Positions 33,479 to 43,134 of a stretch of DNA of 64,000 bases are shown piece after piece. The notes under the pieces were generated by a model. That model did not search any database, was not told the DNA's origin, and saw only the letters and a program-made list of their open reading frames with translations. Numbering within the stretch: position 1 is the stretch's first letter; every line of letters starts with the position of its first letter. Made by a program: the position numbers and the translations under genes. The stretch comes from SM23-32 sp964434535. Its GTDB lineage: Bacteria > Planctomycetota > Brocadiia > SM23-32. The stretch is taken from positions 16,648-80,647 of the forward strand of contig CAYSWA010000010.1 of the NCBI GenBank assembly GCA_964434535.1, in the 5' to 3' direction.

Positions 33479-34264
33479 ATGAAGGTCTTCGTCATGACGG
33501 ACATGGAGGGCGTCAGCGGCATCTGCCGCAGCGACCACGTCAGCCGCGGCGCGCCGCTCTACGAGGCCGGGCGCCGGTTCCTGACCGAAGAGGTGAACGC
33601 CTGCCTCGAGGGCTGCTTCGAGGGCGGGGCCGACGAGGTGGTGGTCAAGGACGGGCACGGCGGGCACGGGAGCAACTTCATCTGGCCCGAGCTCGACCCG
33701 CGCGCGCAATACGTCATGGGCGGCACCGGCCGGCGGCGGCTGTCCGGCGTGGAGGACTGCGACGCGCTCGTCCTGCTCGGCTTCCACGCGATGGCCGGCA
33801 CGCCGGAGGCGATCCTGGAGCACACGATGAGCAGCGGCTCGTGGCAGAACTTCTATCTCAACGGGCGACGCACGGGCGAGATCGGCATCGACTCGGCGAT
33901 CGGCGCGGAGAACGGCGTGCCCACGGTGCTGGTGACCGGCGACGAGAAGGCATGCCGCGAGGCGGAGGAGTTCATCCCCGGCGTGGTGACGGCCTGCGTG
34001 AAGTGGGGGCTGGCGCGGGAGGGCGGGCGGCTGCTCTCGCGCGAGCGGGCGCACCGGCTGATCAAGGAGCGGGCGATCGAGGCGCTGCGCCGGGCGGGGC
34101 AGATCGCGCCCGTCCGCGTGGAGCCGCCGGTGAGGGCGCGGCTGGAGCGGGTCTCCAAGGGCGAGCTGCCCACGCGCGGCGAGAAGCCCTACGTGAAGAT
34201 CATCGACGGGCGCACCTACGAGGTCACCGCCGAGAGCGTCGAACAGGCCCTCTGGCGCCTGTAG
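33479..34264 (+). CDS. D-aminopeptidase DppA-like, M55 family
   Basis: A 261-residue zinc peptidase of the DppA family, which forms a ring-shaped decamer and splits D-Ala-containing dipeptides. MTDMEGVSGI holds the Asp and Glu ligands, VVKDGHGGHGSNF and LLGFHAMAG the His ligands, and the EIGIDSAIGAENGVPTVLV stretch is typical. It starts with ATG after GGAGGAGG. No dipeptide transporter is nearby, so the role may be cell-wall peptide recycling; other M55 members split diverse amides. Confidence 0.88.
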   Translation: MKVFVMTDMEGVSGICRSDHVSRGAPLYEAGRRFLTEEVNACLEGCFEGGADEVVVKDGHGGHGSNFIWPELDPRAQYVMGGTGRRRLSGVEDCDALVLLGFHAMAGTPEAILEHTMSSGSWQNFYLNGRRTGEIGIDSAIGAENGVPTVLVTGDEKACREAEEFIPGVVTACVKWGLAREGGRLLSRERAHRLIKERAIEALRRAGQIAPVRVEPPVRARLERVSKGELPTRGEKPYVKIIDGRTYEVTAESVEQALWRL

Positions 34265-34316
34265 CTCTGCGCCGCCCGCCCCCCCTCGCGTGCCCGGGCG
34301 ACGTTACCCGCGAGCT

Positions 34317-34345
34317 TTGACAGCGCGGCGCCCGGCCGGTAGCAT
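34317..34345 (+). promoter_or_regulatory. Sigma-70 promoter for the Gfo/Idh/MocA gene at 34395
   Basis: TTGACA (34317-34322), 17-base spacer, TAGCAT (34340-34345). Confidence 0.55.
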
Positions 34346-34394
34346 CCAACGCCATCCTGTCTTGACGTTTCCACGCACTCTTCGGACCGGCACG

Positions 34395-35441
34395 ATGAAG
34401 CGATATGCAGAGGCAGCGGACGTGAAGGTCGGCGCGCTCGGCTACGGCGGCGCCTTCAACATGGGCAAGCAACACCTGGACCAGATGCGTGATGCGGGCA
34501 TGACGCCGCTGGCGGCCTGCGACCTGGATGAGGAACGCCTGGCCGCCGCCGAGGCCGACTTCCCCGGCATCGAGACCTACACGTCGCTGGAGCGGATGCT
34601 CGATGAGTCCGACGTCGACCTGCTCGCCGTCATCACCCCGCACAACACCCACGCCGAGCTGGCGCTGAAGTGCCTCCAGAGCGGACGGCACGTCGTGGTC
34701 GAGAAACCGATGGCCGTCACGACCGACGAGTGCGACCGCATGATCGCGGCGGCCGAGGCGAGCAACGTGCTCCTTTCCACCTACCACAATCGGCACTGGG
34801 ACGGCTGCGTCCTGCGCGCGGTCGAGCAGGTCGTCCGCGAGGGGATCATCGGCGAGGTCTACCGCATCGAGGCCCACATGGGCGGCTATCGCCGGCCCGG
34901 CGACTGGTGGCGCAGCAGCCGCGCGATCAGCGGCGGCATCCTCTACGACTGGGGCGTGCACCTGCTTGAATACTCGCTGCAACTGCTGCCCGGCGCCCAG
35001 CTTACCGAAGTGAGCGGCTACCGGCACACGGGCTACTGGAGCCAGCGCACCGGCTGGGGCGAGGAGGCCAACGAGGACGAGGCCCGGGCCGTCGCGCGCT
35101 TCGACACGGGCCAGTGGCTCACGCTCACCATGTCCGCCCTGGACAGCTACCCGAAGGGCCGCGAGCGGAAGTGGGTCGAGGTCACCGCCACCAGAGGCAG
35201 CTACCTCTTCGACGGCGGCTCGTGGCGGACGGTGCTCCAGAGCGACGAGGGGGCGCTCGAGGAGGAAGGCGCCAACCCGCACGGCGAAGACCACCGCTAC
35301 TACGCGAACGTCGCCGCCGCGCTGCTCGGCGAGGAGGAGCTGATCGTCACGGCCGAGTGGGCGCGCCGGCCGATCCACGTGCTCGACCTGGCGGTGCGCA
35401 GCGCCGAAGAAGGCCGCGCGCTGCCGGCGACCTACGGCTGA
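34395..35441 (+). CDS. Gfo/Idh/MocA-family oxidoreductase
   Basis: A 348-residue NAD(P)-dependent dehydrogenase. GALGYGGAFNMGKQH is the nucleotide-binding turn, and HVVVEKPMAVTTDECDRMI carries the conserved EKP lysine; a central GWGEEANEDEAR and the GGILYDWGVHLLEY block hold the catalytic Asp/His. Unlike the fused copy at 25971, all key residues are present. Substrates in the family are sugars, sugar acids or inositols. It faces the six-hairpin glycosidase gene, with which it converges (16 bases apart). Confidence 0.88.
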   Translation: MKRYAEAADVKVGALGYGGAFNMGKQHLDQMRDAGMTPLAACDLDEERLAAAEADFPGIETYTSLERMLDESDVDLLAVITPHNTHAELALKCLQSGRHVVVEKPMAVTTDECDRMIAAAEASNVLLSTYHNRHWDGCVLRAVEQVVREGIIGEVYRIEAHMGGYRRPGDWWRSSRAISGGILYDWGVHLLEYSLQLLPGAQLTEVSGYRHTGYWSQRTGWGEEANEDEARAVARFDTGQWLTLTMSALDSYPKGRERKWVEVTATRGSYLFDGGSWRTVLQSDEGALEEEGANPHGEDHRYYANVAAALLGEEELIVTAEWARRPIHVLDLAVRSAEEGRALPATYG

Positions 35442-35457
35442 GGGCCTCGGCGCCCGC

Positions 35458-37914
35458 TCAGGCGAGCGTCACCTCGATCGTCCTCGCCGCCAGGCCCTCG
35501 AGGGGCACGACCACGTATTCGGAGGACTCGATCCGCTCCGTCGCCGCCTCCACTTCCTCACCGTCCACGGCGAGCGCGCCCGGCCGGCGTCCGGCGGGCA
35601 GCAGCAGGCGGAACTCGGTGTTGAGGGCGCTGCCGGCCAGCTCGACGCGGACCTCGTCCCCCAGCGCCCGGTAACGGTAGGCGGCATAGCCGCCGCAGGC
35701 GCGGTACCTGACCGCCACCTCGGCGGCGTCCACCTCCGCCGCCGACCATCGGGGCGCGATCACCGCGCTGTCGAAGGCGACCCCGGTGTCCACCACCCCG
35801 GCCAGCCCCTCCAGCAGGGCATAGACGACGGCGGCGGCGCCCCAATTGTCCGGGATGCCGAACGAGACGTCGCTCGGCGGGAAGAAGACCGGCGCGTCGC
35901 AGAGCGTGACGCCGAGCACGGGCCAGAAGGCGCCGTTCTCGGAGGCGCGGAAGACCAGCCGCGCGATCTCCCTGTCCGGATGGGGGTTGTCCCAGCCGTA
36001 GACGTAGCAGCCGACGTTGGGGAAGACGTCGTTCGGCCCCCACCAGGCGAGGCGCGCCAGCGGCTCGTGCCGGCGCGAGACGGGCGGGTCCGACGGCAGC
36101 CACCAGCCGTTCAGGTGGCGCCCCTTCATGACGTACTGCCCCTCGGAAGTGCCGTCGGCGTAGTGGACCTCGAACCGGCCGATCGGGTTCTCTCCGCCCG
36201 CCGTGTGCAGCAGGTAGACGCTCGCCGCCTTCGCGCCGACCGGCACCTCGCAGGTCTCATGGAAGCCCTCGCGGCTGGAGATGCCGATGGCGGCGCGCCG
36301 CTGGTTCTCGGCGGGATCGATCACCCGCAAGGCGATGCCCTCGAACTGCTGCTCGCCGGTGGGCAGGTTGGCCAGGTCGTTGCCGGGCTGCTCGCCGGCC
36401 CAGCCGATCACGTCGCCCGGGCTCGGGCACTTCAGGTCGATGTTCGCCTGGGCGCGGATGTCCAGGGACGTGAAGCTGCGCTCGGGCGGCTCGGGCATCT
36501 TGCCCCGGTAGGTGCAGTGCAGGTAGCCGTCGTGTGACCTTGCCCACTGCGCCACGCGCTCCAGGATGTCCACCCCGTAGCACTCGAAGCCGTGCTCGAA
36601 GGCGCCGTGGGCCAGCTCGCCGGCCACGATGCTCGTCACCCCGCCGTTCATGTAGTGCCACTTGCTGCCGTGCCCGCCGAAGCCCCGCTCGAAGGGCGGG
36701 TAGATCTGGTAGAACTCCCCGGGCGATGAGCCGGGCATCTCCTCCCGGATGCGCTGGTAGGTGCGGATGATGGCGACGGCCTGCTCGTGGGTGACGCCGC
36801 GGTTGAGGGCGTAGGCGTTGGAGAGCGAGACCTGGCGGGGCTGGTCAACGCCGAGGTCGCGCTCCACGTGGGGGTCTTCCGGCACGTGGTGGGTGTAGAA
36901 CTCCCCGTTCCACGCCAGCTCGTCGAGCCGCTGCTTGACCTCGCGCCCGACGCGCCGCCAGCGCTCGGCCTCCCCGGGGCGGCCCGCCGCCTCCAGCATC
37001 TCGCGCAGGTAGCGGCACGCGGCGGCGAAGCCGGTGTTGTCCCCGTGCATGACGCCGAAGCGGGTCCGCTCCGGGTCGACCACCATGGTGAAGCCGGTGA
37101 TCTCGGCGTCTTGCTCGGCCTGGAAGTCCCAGGTGTCGATGGTGAAGCCGCGCTTGAGCAGCCCGTACTTCTCGCTCCAGCGGTAGGGGTCGGAGGTGCT
37201 GTACTGGAAGGCGCGCACGGCGTTGTCCAGCAGGCCGGCCATCCACTCGGTGTCGCCGGTGGCCTTCCAGGTGTAGTAGAGGCCCTCGACGAAGAGGTAC
37301 TCGACGTCGTTCTCGACGGGGATGCGCTCCATGCGCCGCAGCCCGCCGTCGACCTTCTTGATGAAGCCGCCGGGGCCGAACCAGTGGTCGCGGTGGGTCG
37401 GGCGGCGGCTCAGTTCCTTGTCCACCTTGTCGAAGACCATGCCGTCGTCGCGCTGCGTGTCGGCGTAGAGCTCAATGCCGCTCTTCAGGTCGGGGTAGTA
37501 GTACTTCATCCCCTTGAGCGTGTGGACGTGGTCGCGCAGCCAGCCGACGAAGTACTTGTAGACCCGGTCCACGTCGCGGAAGCTGCTTGTCTCGCCGTGC
37601 CAGGCCACCATGGTCCAGTACAGCATGAACAGGAGTTCCCCGAAGCGGCCGCCCTCGTCGTCGAGGTGCGTCTGGCAGTCCAGCGCGAAGGCAGCGCTGC
37701 CGGCCGGGGTCCGGTCGGCGTCGAGGTGGAGCACCGTCTGCGTGCCGAGTGCGCCGGAGGCGCGGAAGGTGAACGGGTCGGCGGCGTCCGCGCGGAGGTA
37801 CTGCCTGTCCCGCCCGTCCCGCACCATCAGCGTCCCTTCGTCCGCGCCGGTCACCGTCACTTCGTCCAGCGGCGCGAAGCGAGCCGGATTTCCCTCGGTC
37901 TCGATCCTCAGCAT
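35458..37914 (-). CDS. Six-hairpin (alpha/alpha)6 glycosidase-like protein
   Basis: An 818-residue cytosolic protein with an N-terminal beta region (1-90), a central alpha-helical toroid (about 95-480; YYPDLKSGIELYADTQRDDG, WDFQAEQDAEITGF, GFGGHGSKWHYMNGG) and C-terminal beta domains (about 480-818) with a jelly-roll-like end. The helical part resembles GH78/GH63-type barrels, but I cannot name a CAZy family. The Asp-rich DTQRDDG and the ENDVEYLFVEGLYYTW stretch are candidate catalytic regions. ATG has AGGAGGAGG upstream. It is converging with the MocA-type gene and diverging from the FAD oxidoreductase. Confidence 0.65.
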   Translation of the reverse strand: MLRIETEGNPARFAPLDEVTVTGADEGTLMVRDGRDRQYLRADAADPFTFRASGALGTQTVLHLDADRTPAGSAAFALDCQTHLDDEGGRFGELLFMLYWTMVAWHGETSSFRDVDRVYKYFVGWLRDHVHTLKGMKYYYPDLKSGIELYADTQRDDGMVFDKVDKELSRRPTHRDHWFGPGGFIKKVDGGLRRMERIPVENDVEYLFVEGLYYTWKATGDTEWMAGLLDNAVRAFQYSTSDPYRWSEKYGLLKRGFTIDTWDFQAEQDAEITGFTMVVDPERTRFGVMHGDNTGFAAACRYLREMLEAAGRPGEAERWRRVGREVKQRLDELAWNGEFYTHHVPEDPHVERDLGVDQPRQVSLSNAYALNRGVTHEQAVAIIRTYQRIREEMPGSSPGEFYQIYPPFERGFGGHGSKWHYMNGGVTSIVAGELAHGAFEHGFECYGVDILERVAQWARSHDGYLHCTYRGKMPEPPERSFTSLDIRAQANIDLKCPSPGDVIGWAGEQPGNDLANLPTGEQQFEGIALRVIDPAENQRRAAIGISSREGFHETCEVPVGAKAASVYLLHTAGGENPIGRFEVHYADGTSEGQYVMKGRHLNGWWLPSDPPVSRRHEPLARLAWWGPNDVFPNVGCYVYGWDNPHPDREIARLVFRASENGAFWPVLGVTLCDAPVFFPPSDVSFGIPDNWGAAAVVYALLEGLAGVVDTGVAFDSAVIAPRWSAAEVDAAEVAVRYRACGGYAAYRYRALGDEVRVELAGSALNTEFRLLLPAGRRPGALAVDGEEVEAATERIESSEYVVVPLEGLAARTIEVTLA

Positions 37915-38032
37915 GGCCTCCTCCTCTCTGCGCAGGATCCCTCGCGGTCATGGGCGCCGTTGGCCAGCGCGACCTGGCCGGACAACGGGGGCTGGTGCGA
38001 GCAGGCGATATGCGTCCGTGATTCGGGCGGTC

Positions 38033-38061
38033 ACGATACGAAACCCAACGGCAGGCGTCAA
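38033..38061 (-). promoter_or_regulatory. Sigma-70 promoter for the six-hairpin glycosidase
   Basis: TTGACG (38061-38056), 17-base spacer, TATCGT (38038-38033). The leader to 37914 is about 110 bases without an ORF. Together with the opposite-facing promoter at 38187 it accounts for most of the 345-base stretch 37915-38259, in which I see nothing else. Confidence 0.5.
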
Positions 38062-38186
38062 TGCCGACGCAGGGTTCGTCTGTCCCTGCCAGGCCCTCCT
38101 GCGCTTGCCGCCGAGATCCGGCCAGGGCGTGGTTCCCGTAAAGAGCGTGAGGCACTGGCGAGCCCGCGCTGCACGGATGCGCCTGA

Positions 38187-38215
38187 TTGGCCTCTCGCCG
38201 GCCACGTCGTATAAT
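38187..38215 (+). promoter_or_regulatory. Sigma-70 promoter for the FAD oxidoreductase
   Basis: TTGGCC (38187-38192), 17-base spacer, perfect TATAAT (38210-38215), start about 38 bases before the ATG. The same TTGGCC-17-TATAAT form recurs at 43066. Confidence 0.65.
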
Positions 38216-38259
38216 CACCCGTGACGACGACCTGCGCCCATCGAGCGGAAGGGGACGCG

Positions 38260-39627
38260 ATGCAGCACTACGAGGAGCCGGGCAAGCAGTTGCCGATCCG
38301 CGAGTTCGACGTGGTGGTGGCCGGGGCCGGGACGGGCGGCGTGCCGGCGGCCCTCGCCGCAGCCCGCCAGGGAGCCCGCACCGCCCTGGTGGAGTGGAAG
38401 GGCTACCCCGGAGGCACCGCCGTCGAGGGGGGCACCGCGCTGCACAGCTTCTACAACCTGTGGAAGGCGTTCCCCCAGGCCGAGAAGCGCCAGGTCGTCC
38501 AGGGCATCCCGCAGGAGATGATCGACCGCCTCGCCGAGGTCGGCGGCACCAGCGGCCACGCCGAGATGACCAGGGGCGCGGACTACGACAGCGTCTGCAC
38601 CGCCGTCGACACGGAGCTCTACAAGCTCGTCGCCTTCCAGATGCTCCGCGAGGCCGGCGTCGCCGTCATGGTCAACACCGTGCTGGCCGACGCCGTGACC
38701 GAGGACGGGCGGGTGCTCGGCGCGATCACCGAGAGCCACCAGGGCCGGGAGATGCTGCGGGCGGCCGCCTTCGTCGATTGCACCGGCTACGGCGACCTCT
38801 GCGCCCGCGCCGGGGCCGAATACGTCGAGCCGAACGACTACCCCGTGGTCAACAGCATGTCCCTGGCCAACGTGAGCGTGGAGGGATACCACCGGTTCCT
38901 CGCCGAGCACGACGCCCTGACCCAGTATGCCGAGGGAATCCGCGACGGGCGGGACGGCCAGATCGTCCGCCTGGACGGGCGGCCCGCCCGGCTGCCGGCC
39001 GGGTTCTCCGAGGGGGCCGCCCAGATCGGCATGTCCGTCGTGACCACCACCGTGCACGACGACTACTTCATGTTCATCAAGCTCAACCTCAAGATGCCGG
39101 TCAGCCCGACCGATCGCGATGCACTGGCTGAGGCGGAGCTGGAGCTGCGCCGGCGCCAGGTGAGGGCCGCCGAGCTGTTCCGCCAGTACGTCCCCGGCTG
39201 CCAGAAGGCATTCATCGCCCGCACCAGCCCGTCAATCACCATCCGCCGCGGTCGGCTGATCGCCTGCGACTACGACATCACCAGCCAGGACGTGCTGGAG
39301 GGGCGCCACTTCGAGGACGACGTGATGGCCTACGGGTTCCACGACTTCGCGCCCCGGCTCCAGGTCAAAGACGGCGGCACCTACGGCGTGCCCTACCGGG
39401 CGTTGCGGGTGGGGGGGCTGGAGAACCTGCTGGCGACCGGCATGATGATCACCACCGACCACGACGCGCACATGTCCACCCGCAACACCGTCTGCTGCAT
39501 GGGCCAGGGCCAGGCGGCCGGCACGGCGGCCGCCCTCTGCGCCCGCCGGGAGTGCGGCACGCGCGAGCTGCCCTACGACCACCTGCGCAGCGCCCTGGAG
39601 GCCGACGGCGTCTACTTCGCGCACTGA
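38260..39627 (+). CDS. FAD-dependent oxidoreductase (FAD_oxidored family)
   Basis: A 455-residue flavoprotein: VVVAGAGTGGVPAALAAARQG is split here as the FAD-binding dinucleotide fold (residues about 18-37), VEWKGYPGGTAVEGGT the second contact, AAFVDCTGYGDLCARAG the ATG-like motif, and CCMGQGQAAGTAAALCA the C-terminal FAD loop. The family is abundant in Planctomycetota-like genomes next to glycan genes and is of unknown substrate. No secretion signal is present. ATG at 38260 follows GGAAGGGG. Confidence 0.85.
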   Translation: MQHYEEPGKQLPIREFDVVVAGAGTGGVPAALAAARQGARTALVEWKGYPGGTAVEGGTALHSFYNLWKAFPQAEKRQVVQGIPQEMIDRLAEVGGTSGHAEMTRGADYDSVCTAVDTELYKLVAFQMLREAGVAVMVNTVLADAVTEDGRVLGAITESHQGREMLRAAAFVDCTGYGDLCARAGAEYVEPNDYPVVNSMSLANVSVEGYHRFLAEHDALTQYAEGIRDGRDGQIVRLDGRPARLPAGFSEGAAQIGMSVVTTTVHDDYFMFIKLNLKMPVSPTDRDALAEAELELRRRQVRAAELFRQYVPGCQKAFIARTSPSITIRRGRLIACDYDITSQDVLEGRHFEDDVMAYGFHDFAPRLQVKDGGTYGVPYRALRVGGLENLLATGMMITTDHDAHMSTRNTVCCMGQGQAAGTAAALCARRECGTRELPYDHLRSALEADGVYFAH

Positions 39628-39728
39628 GCCGCCGTGGCCGATGGCACAGCTCGGCGAGGGCAAGCATCAGATCGTGGTCGAGTGACGGCCGGCCGGCAGC
39701 AGGACGGGCCTGCCTGCCGCAAGGAAAG

Positions 39729-39805
39729 TGGTGGGCGGGCCGGGACTCGAACCCGGGGCCTCTTGCTTGTAAGGCAAGCGCTCTGGCCGGCTGAGCTACC
39801 CGCCC
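39729..39805 (-). tRNA. tRNA-Val (anticodon TAC)
   Basis: All stems fold: acceptor GGGCGGG/CCCGCCC, D stem GCTC/GAGC, anticodon stem CTTGC/GCAAG with loop CTTACAA (anticodon TAC, reads GTA), T arm CCGGG TTCGAGT CCCGG, discriminator A and encoded CCA (39731-39729). Confidence 0.95.
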
Positions 39806-39822
39806 CCTCGGATGGCCCTTCG

Positions 39823-39851
39823 ACGGTAACCGCGCGGCCCCTCGGCGTCAA
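39823..39851 (-). promoter_or_regulatory. Likely promoter for tRNA-Val
   Basis: TTGACG (39851-39846), 17-base spacer, weak TACCGT (39828-39823), ending 17 bases before the tRNA. Confidence 0.4.
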
Positions 39852-39884
39852 GCCGCAATCCGGCCACGAGCCTCGGTCGACGGC

Positions 39885-39913
39885 TTGTCCGCCGCCGGCT
39901 CCTGTGCTATAGT
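39885..39913 (+). promoter_or_regulatory. Sigma-70 promoter for the lipid kinase-nadC operon
   Basis: TTGTCC (39885-39890), 17-base spacer, TATAGT (39908-39913). It lies back to back with the tRNA-Val promoter. Confidence 0.6.
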
Positions 39914-39983
39914 CGCGGGTCGCGCGGCGCGACCGCCGCCCGCCCTGCCAGCGATCGCTTCCCCAGGCGACCAGGAGGCCACG

Positions 39984-40921
39984 GTGCCCCGAGAGGCCTT
40001 CGACAAGGCGCTCATCGTGGCCAACCCCACCAGCGGCAGCCGCAAGGCCGTGCGCTGGTTCGACCGCGTGGTCAAGGCCTTCCGCCGGGGGGGCTGGCCC
40101 GTCGAGCCCGTGCTGACCGAGCACGCCGGCCACGGCCGCCAGGCGGCCAACAACCACGAGGGCGAGCGCGCCCTGCTGATCGCCTTCGGCGGCGACGGCA
40201 CCTTCAACGAGCTGCTCAACGGGGCCGACCCGGAGCGCACGACGCTGGCGATCATCCCCGCCGGCACGGGCAACGTGCTCGCCAACGAGCTCGGCATGTC
40301 CCACCACCCCCTGCGAGCGGTCGGCCAGCTCTTGCGGGGGCGGCCGGTCACCTTCGACGTCGGCCTCTGCAACGGGCGCCGGTTCGTCTCGGTCTTCGGG
40401 GCCGGCATAGACGGGGCCGTGGTGCGGGCCGTGCACGAAGCGCGGAGGGGCAAGCTGGCGCAGTTCCACTACGTGCCGCACGCCGTGCGGGCCGTGCTCG
40501 AACGCCCCGAGTGGGGCATCCGCGTCGAGGTGGACGGGCGGCCCGTGGCCGAGGGGCTGGACCTGGCGAGCGTCGGCAACACCCACAGCTACGGCGGCCC
40601 GATCGAGATGACCTCCGCCGCCGCGCCCGACGACGGACTGCTCGACGTGATGTGCCTGCCCCGCCGGGGCGTGGTCGAGATGGCCCAGATGGCCGCCTGG
40701 AGCCTGCTGCACGCGCTGCACCGCAGCCGGCGCGTCCACTACGTGCGCGGGCGGAGCGTGCGGGTCGGCGCCGCAATGCAAGGCGTCCCCTACCAGGTGG
40801 ACGGTGAGCCGGCGGGGACGCTGCCCGCCGAGATCATCGTCGTCCCCCGCGCGCTCGGGGTGCTGGCACCGGCCGACTACCGCTCGCTGCGCCGCAAACT
40901 GCCCGCCTGGAGGAGCGAAGC

Positions 40922-40925
<4 letters not shown>
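39984..40925 (+). CDS. Diacylglycerol/lipid kinase-family protein (YegS/DgkB-type)
   Basis: A 313-residue soluble kinase of the diacylglycerol/sphingosine/YegS group. VANPTSGSRKA opens the fold; AFGGDGTFNELLNG is the ATP-site GGDGT motif and IPAGTGNVLANELG the partner loop; GAAAPDDGLLD-like text (SAAAPDDGLLDV) marks the C-terminal beta domain. The lipid acceptor is unknown. I start at GTG 39984, which has AGGAGG six bases upstream, rather than in the preceding Ala/Pro-rich extension. It overlaps nadC by GTGA. Confidence 0.88.
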
Positions 40926-41800
<875 letters not shown>

Positions 41801-41806
41801 GCCCGC

Positions 41807-42937
41807 TCAGGCAAGGACCTGCTGCGCGGCGGCGAGCCCGGCGCCGAGCGTGAACTCGTAGCCCAGCTCGGCGAGCGCCTTCTCCAGCACGCCGACGACG
41901 AGCAGGATCTCCTCCTCGCTGACGTAACCCATGTGGCCGATGCGGAAGATGCGCCCTTTCAGGTGCCCCTGCCCGCCGGCGATGGTCACGCCGTAGCTGT
42001 CCCGCATCAGCGAGACGAGCTTGCCCGTGTCGATGCCGTCGGGGCCGTAGACGGCGGTGACGCCGTTGACCGGCTCCTCGGCGACCAGCCTCAGCCCGAG
42101 CGCCCGCGCGGCGGCACGGCTGGCGCGGGCCATGCGCTCGTGGCGGGCGTGCACGGCCTCCAGCCCCTCCTCCAGCATCATCTCCAGAGCCTGGCGCAGG
42201 CCGCGGATCAGCGAGACGGCGGCCGTGAAGGGAGTCGTGGTCTTGGCCCAGTTCTTCCGCATCGCGCCGAGCTCCAGGTAGTAGCGCGGCGAGGTGCACG
42301 CCTCGACGGCGTCCCAGGTGCGGGGCGAGACGGCGATGAAGGCGAGGCCGGGCGGTACCATGCATCCCTTCTGCGAGCCGCTCACGACGATGTCCACGCC
42401 CCACTCGTCCATCTTGACCGGGTGGACGCCGACGCTGGTGATGGCGTCGATCGCCAGCAGCGTGGCGCTCTGGCGCGTGATGCGGGCGATGGCCTCCACG
42501 TCGGTCAGTGCGCCGGTGGAGGTCTCGGAGTGGGTGAGGTAGAGGGCGCGGGCGTCGGGATAGGCGTCGAGCGCCTCCTCGACCTGCCCCACAGTCGGGG
42601 ACTCGCCCCACTCGACGGGGATCTCGACGACGTTGCAGCCGAAGGCCTTGCCCAGCTCGGCCCATCGCTCGCCGAACTTGCCGCCGGTGGCGGCGATCAT
42701 CGCCTCGCCGGGCGAGCAGACGTTGGCCACGGCGGCCTCCATCGCGGCGCTGCCGCTGCCCATGATGAGGTAGACGTCCTGCTCGGTGCCGAACAGCTTC
42801 TGGAGGCCCGCGTTGACCTCCACCATGATCTGCGAGAACCGGTCGGTGCGATGGTGGATCAGCGGCATCGCCTCGGCCATCAGCACTTCCTGGGGGACCA
42901 TGGTCGGGCCGGGGGTGAACATGTAGTTCTTCTTCAT
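41807..42937 (-). CDS. Class V aminotransferase (serine/alanine-glyoxylate type)
   Basis: A 376-residue PLP enzyme. The cofactor lysine is Lys190 in VSGSQKGCMVPPG; HHRTDRFSQIM and MGSGSAAMEAAVANV are the family openings, and HSETSTGALTDV the substrate loop. Members interconvert serine, alanine, glyoxylate or phosphonate-derived aldehydes; in several phyla they supply the serine-to-hydroxypyruvate step. No partner dehydrogenase (SerA) is adjacent. ATG start. Divergent from the O-antigen-ligase-like gene; the 197 bases between hold both promoters. Confidence 0.9.
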   Translation of the reverse strand: MKKNYMFTPGPTMVPQEVLMAEAMPLIHHRTDRFSQIMVEVNAGLQKLFGTEQDVYLIMGSGSAAMEAAVANVCSPGEAMIAATGGKFGERWAELGKAFGCNVVEIPVEWGESPTVGQVEEALDAYPDARALYLTHSETSTGALTDVEAIARITRQSATLLAIDAITSVGVHPVKMDEWGVDIVVSGSQKGCMVPPGLAFIAVSPRTWDAVEACTSPRYYLELGAMRKNWAKTTTPFTAAVSLIRGLRQALEMMLEEGLEAVHARHERMARASRAAARALGLRLVAEEPVNGVTAVYGPDGIDTGKLVSLMRDSYGVTIAGGQGHLKGRIFRIGHMGYVSEEEILLVVGVLEKALAELGYEFTLGAGLAAAQQVLA

Positions 42938-42991
42938 CGTCCGGCTCCCTGCGCCCGTGGCGCGTCCGAAAGCGGAGTGGGGAAGCGGCGT

Positions 42992-43020
42992 ATTGTACGT
43001 GGGGGCCGCCGGAGGCGCAA
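42992..43020 (-). promoter_or_regulatory. Sigma-70 promoter for the aminotransferase
   Basis: TTGCGC (43020-43015), 17-base spacer, TACAAT (42997-42992). Confidence 0.6.
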
Positions 43021-43065
43021 GCTCAGCGCCCGGAGCCCGGACCGCCCGTGGCGGCGCCGGCGCAC

Positions 43066-43094
43066 TTGGCCGCGCGCGGGGCCGGCTCTATAAT
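43066..43094 (+). promoter_or_regulatory. Sigma-70 promoter for the O-antigen-ligase-like gene
   Basis: TTGGCC (43066-43071), 17-base spacer, perfect TATAAT (43089-43094). The ATG at 43093 lies inside the -10, which rules it out as the start. Confidence 0.65.
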
Positions 43095-43134
43095 GCCGCC
43101 GTCGCGCCCGCTCCTCCTCCCGGCCGGCACGGAC

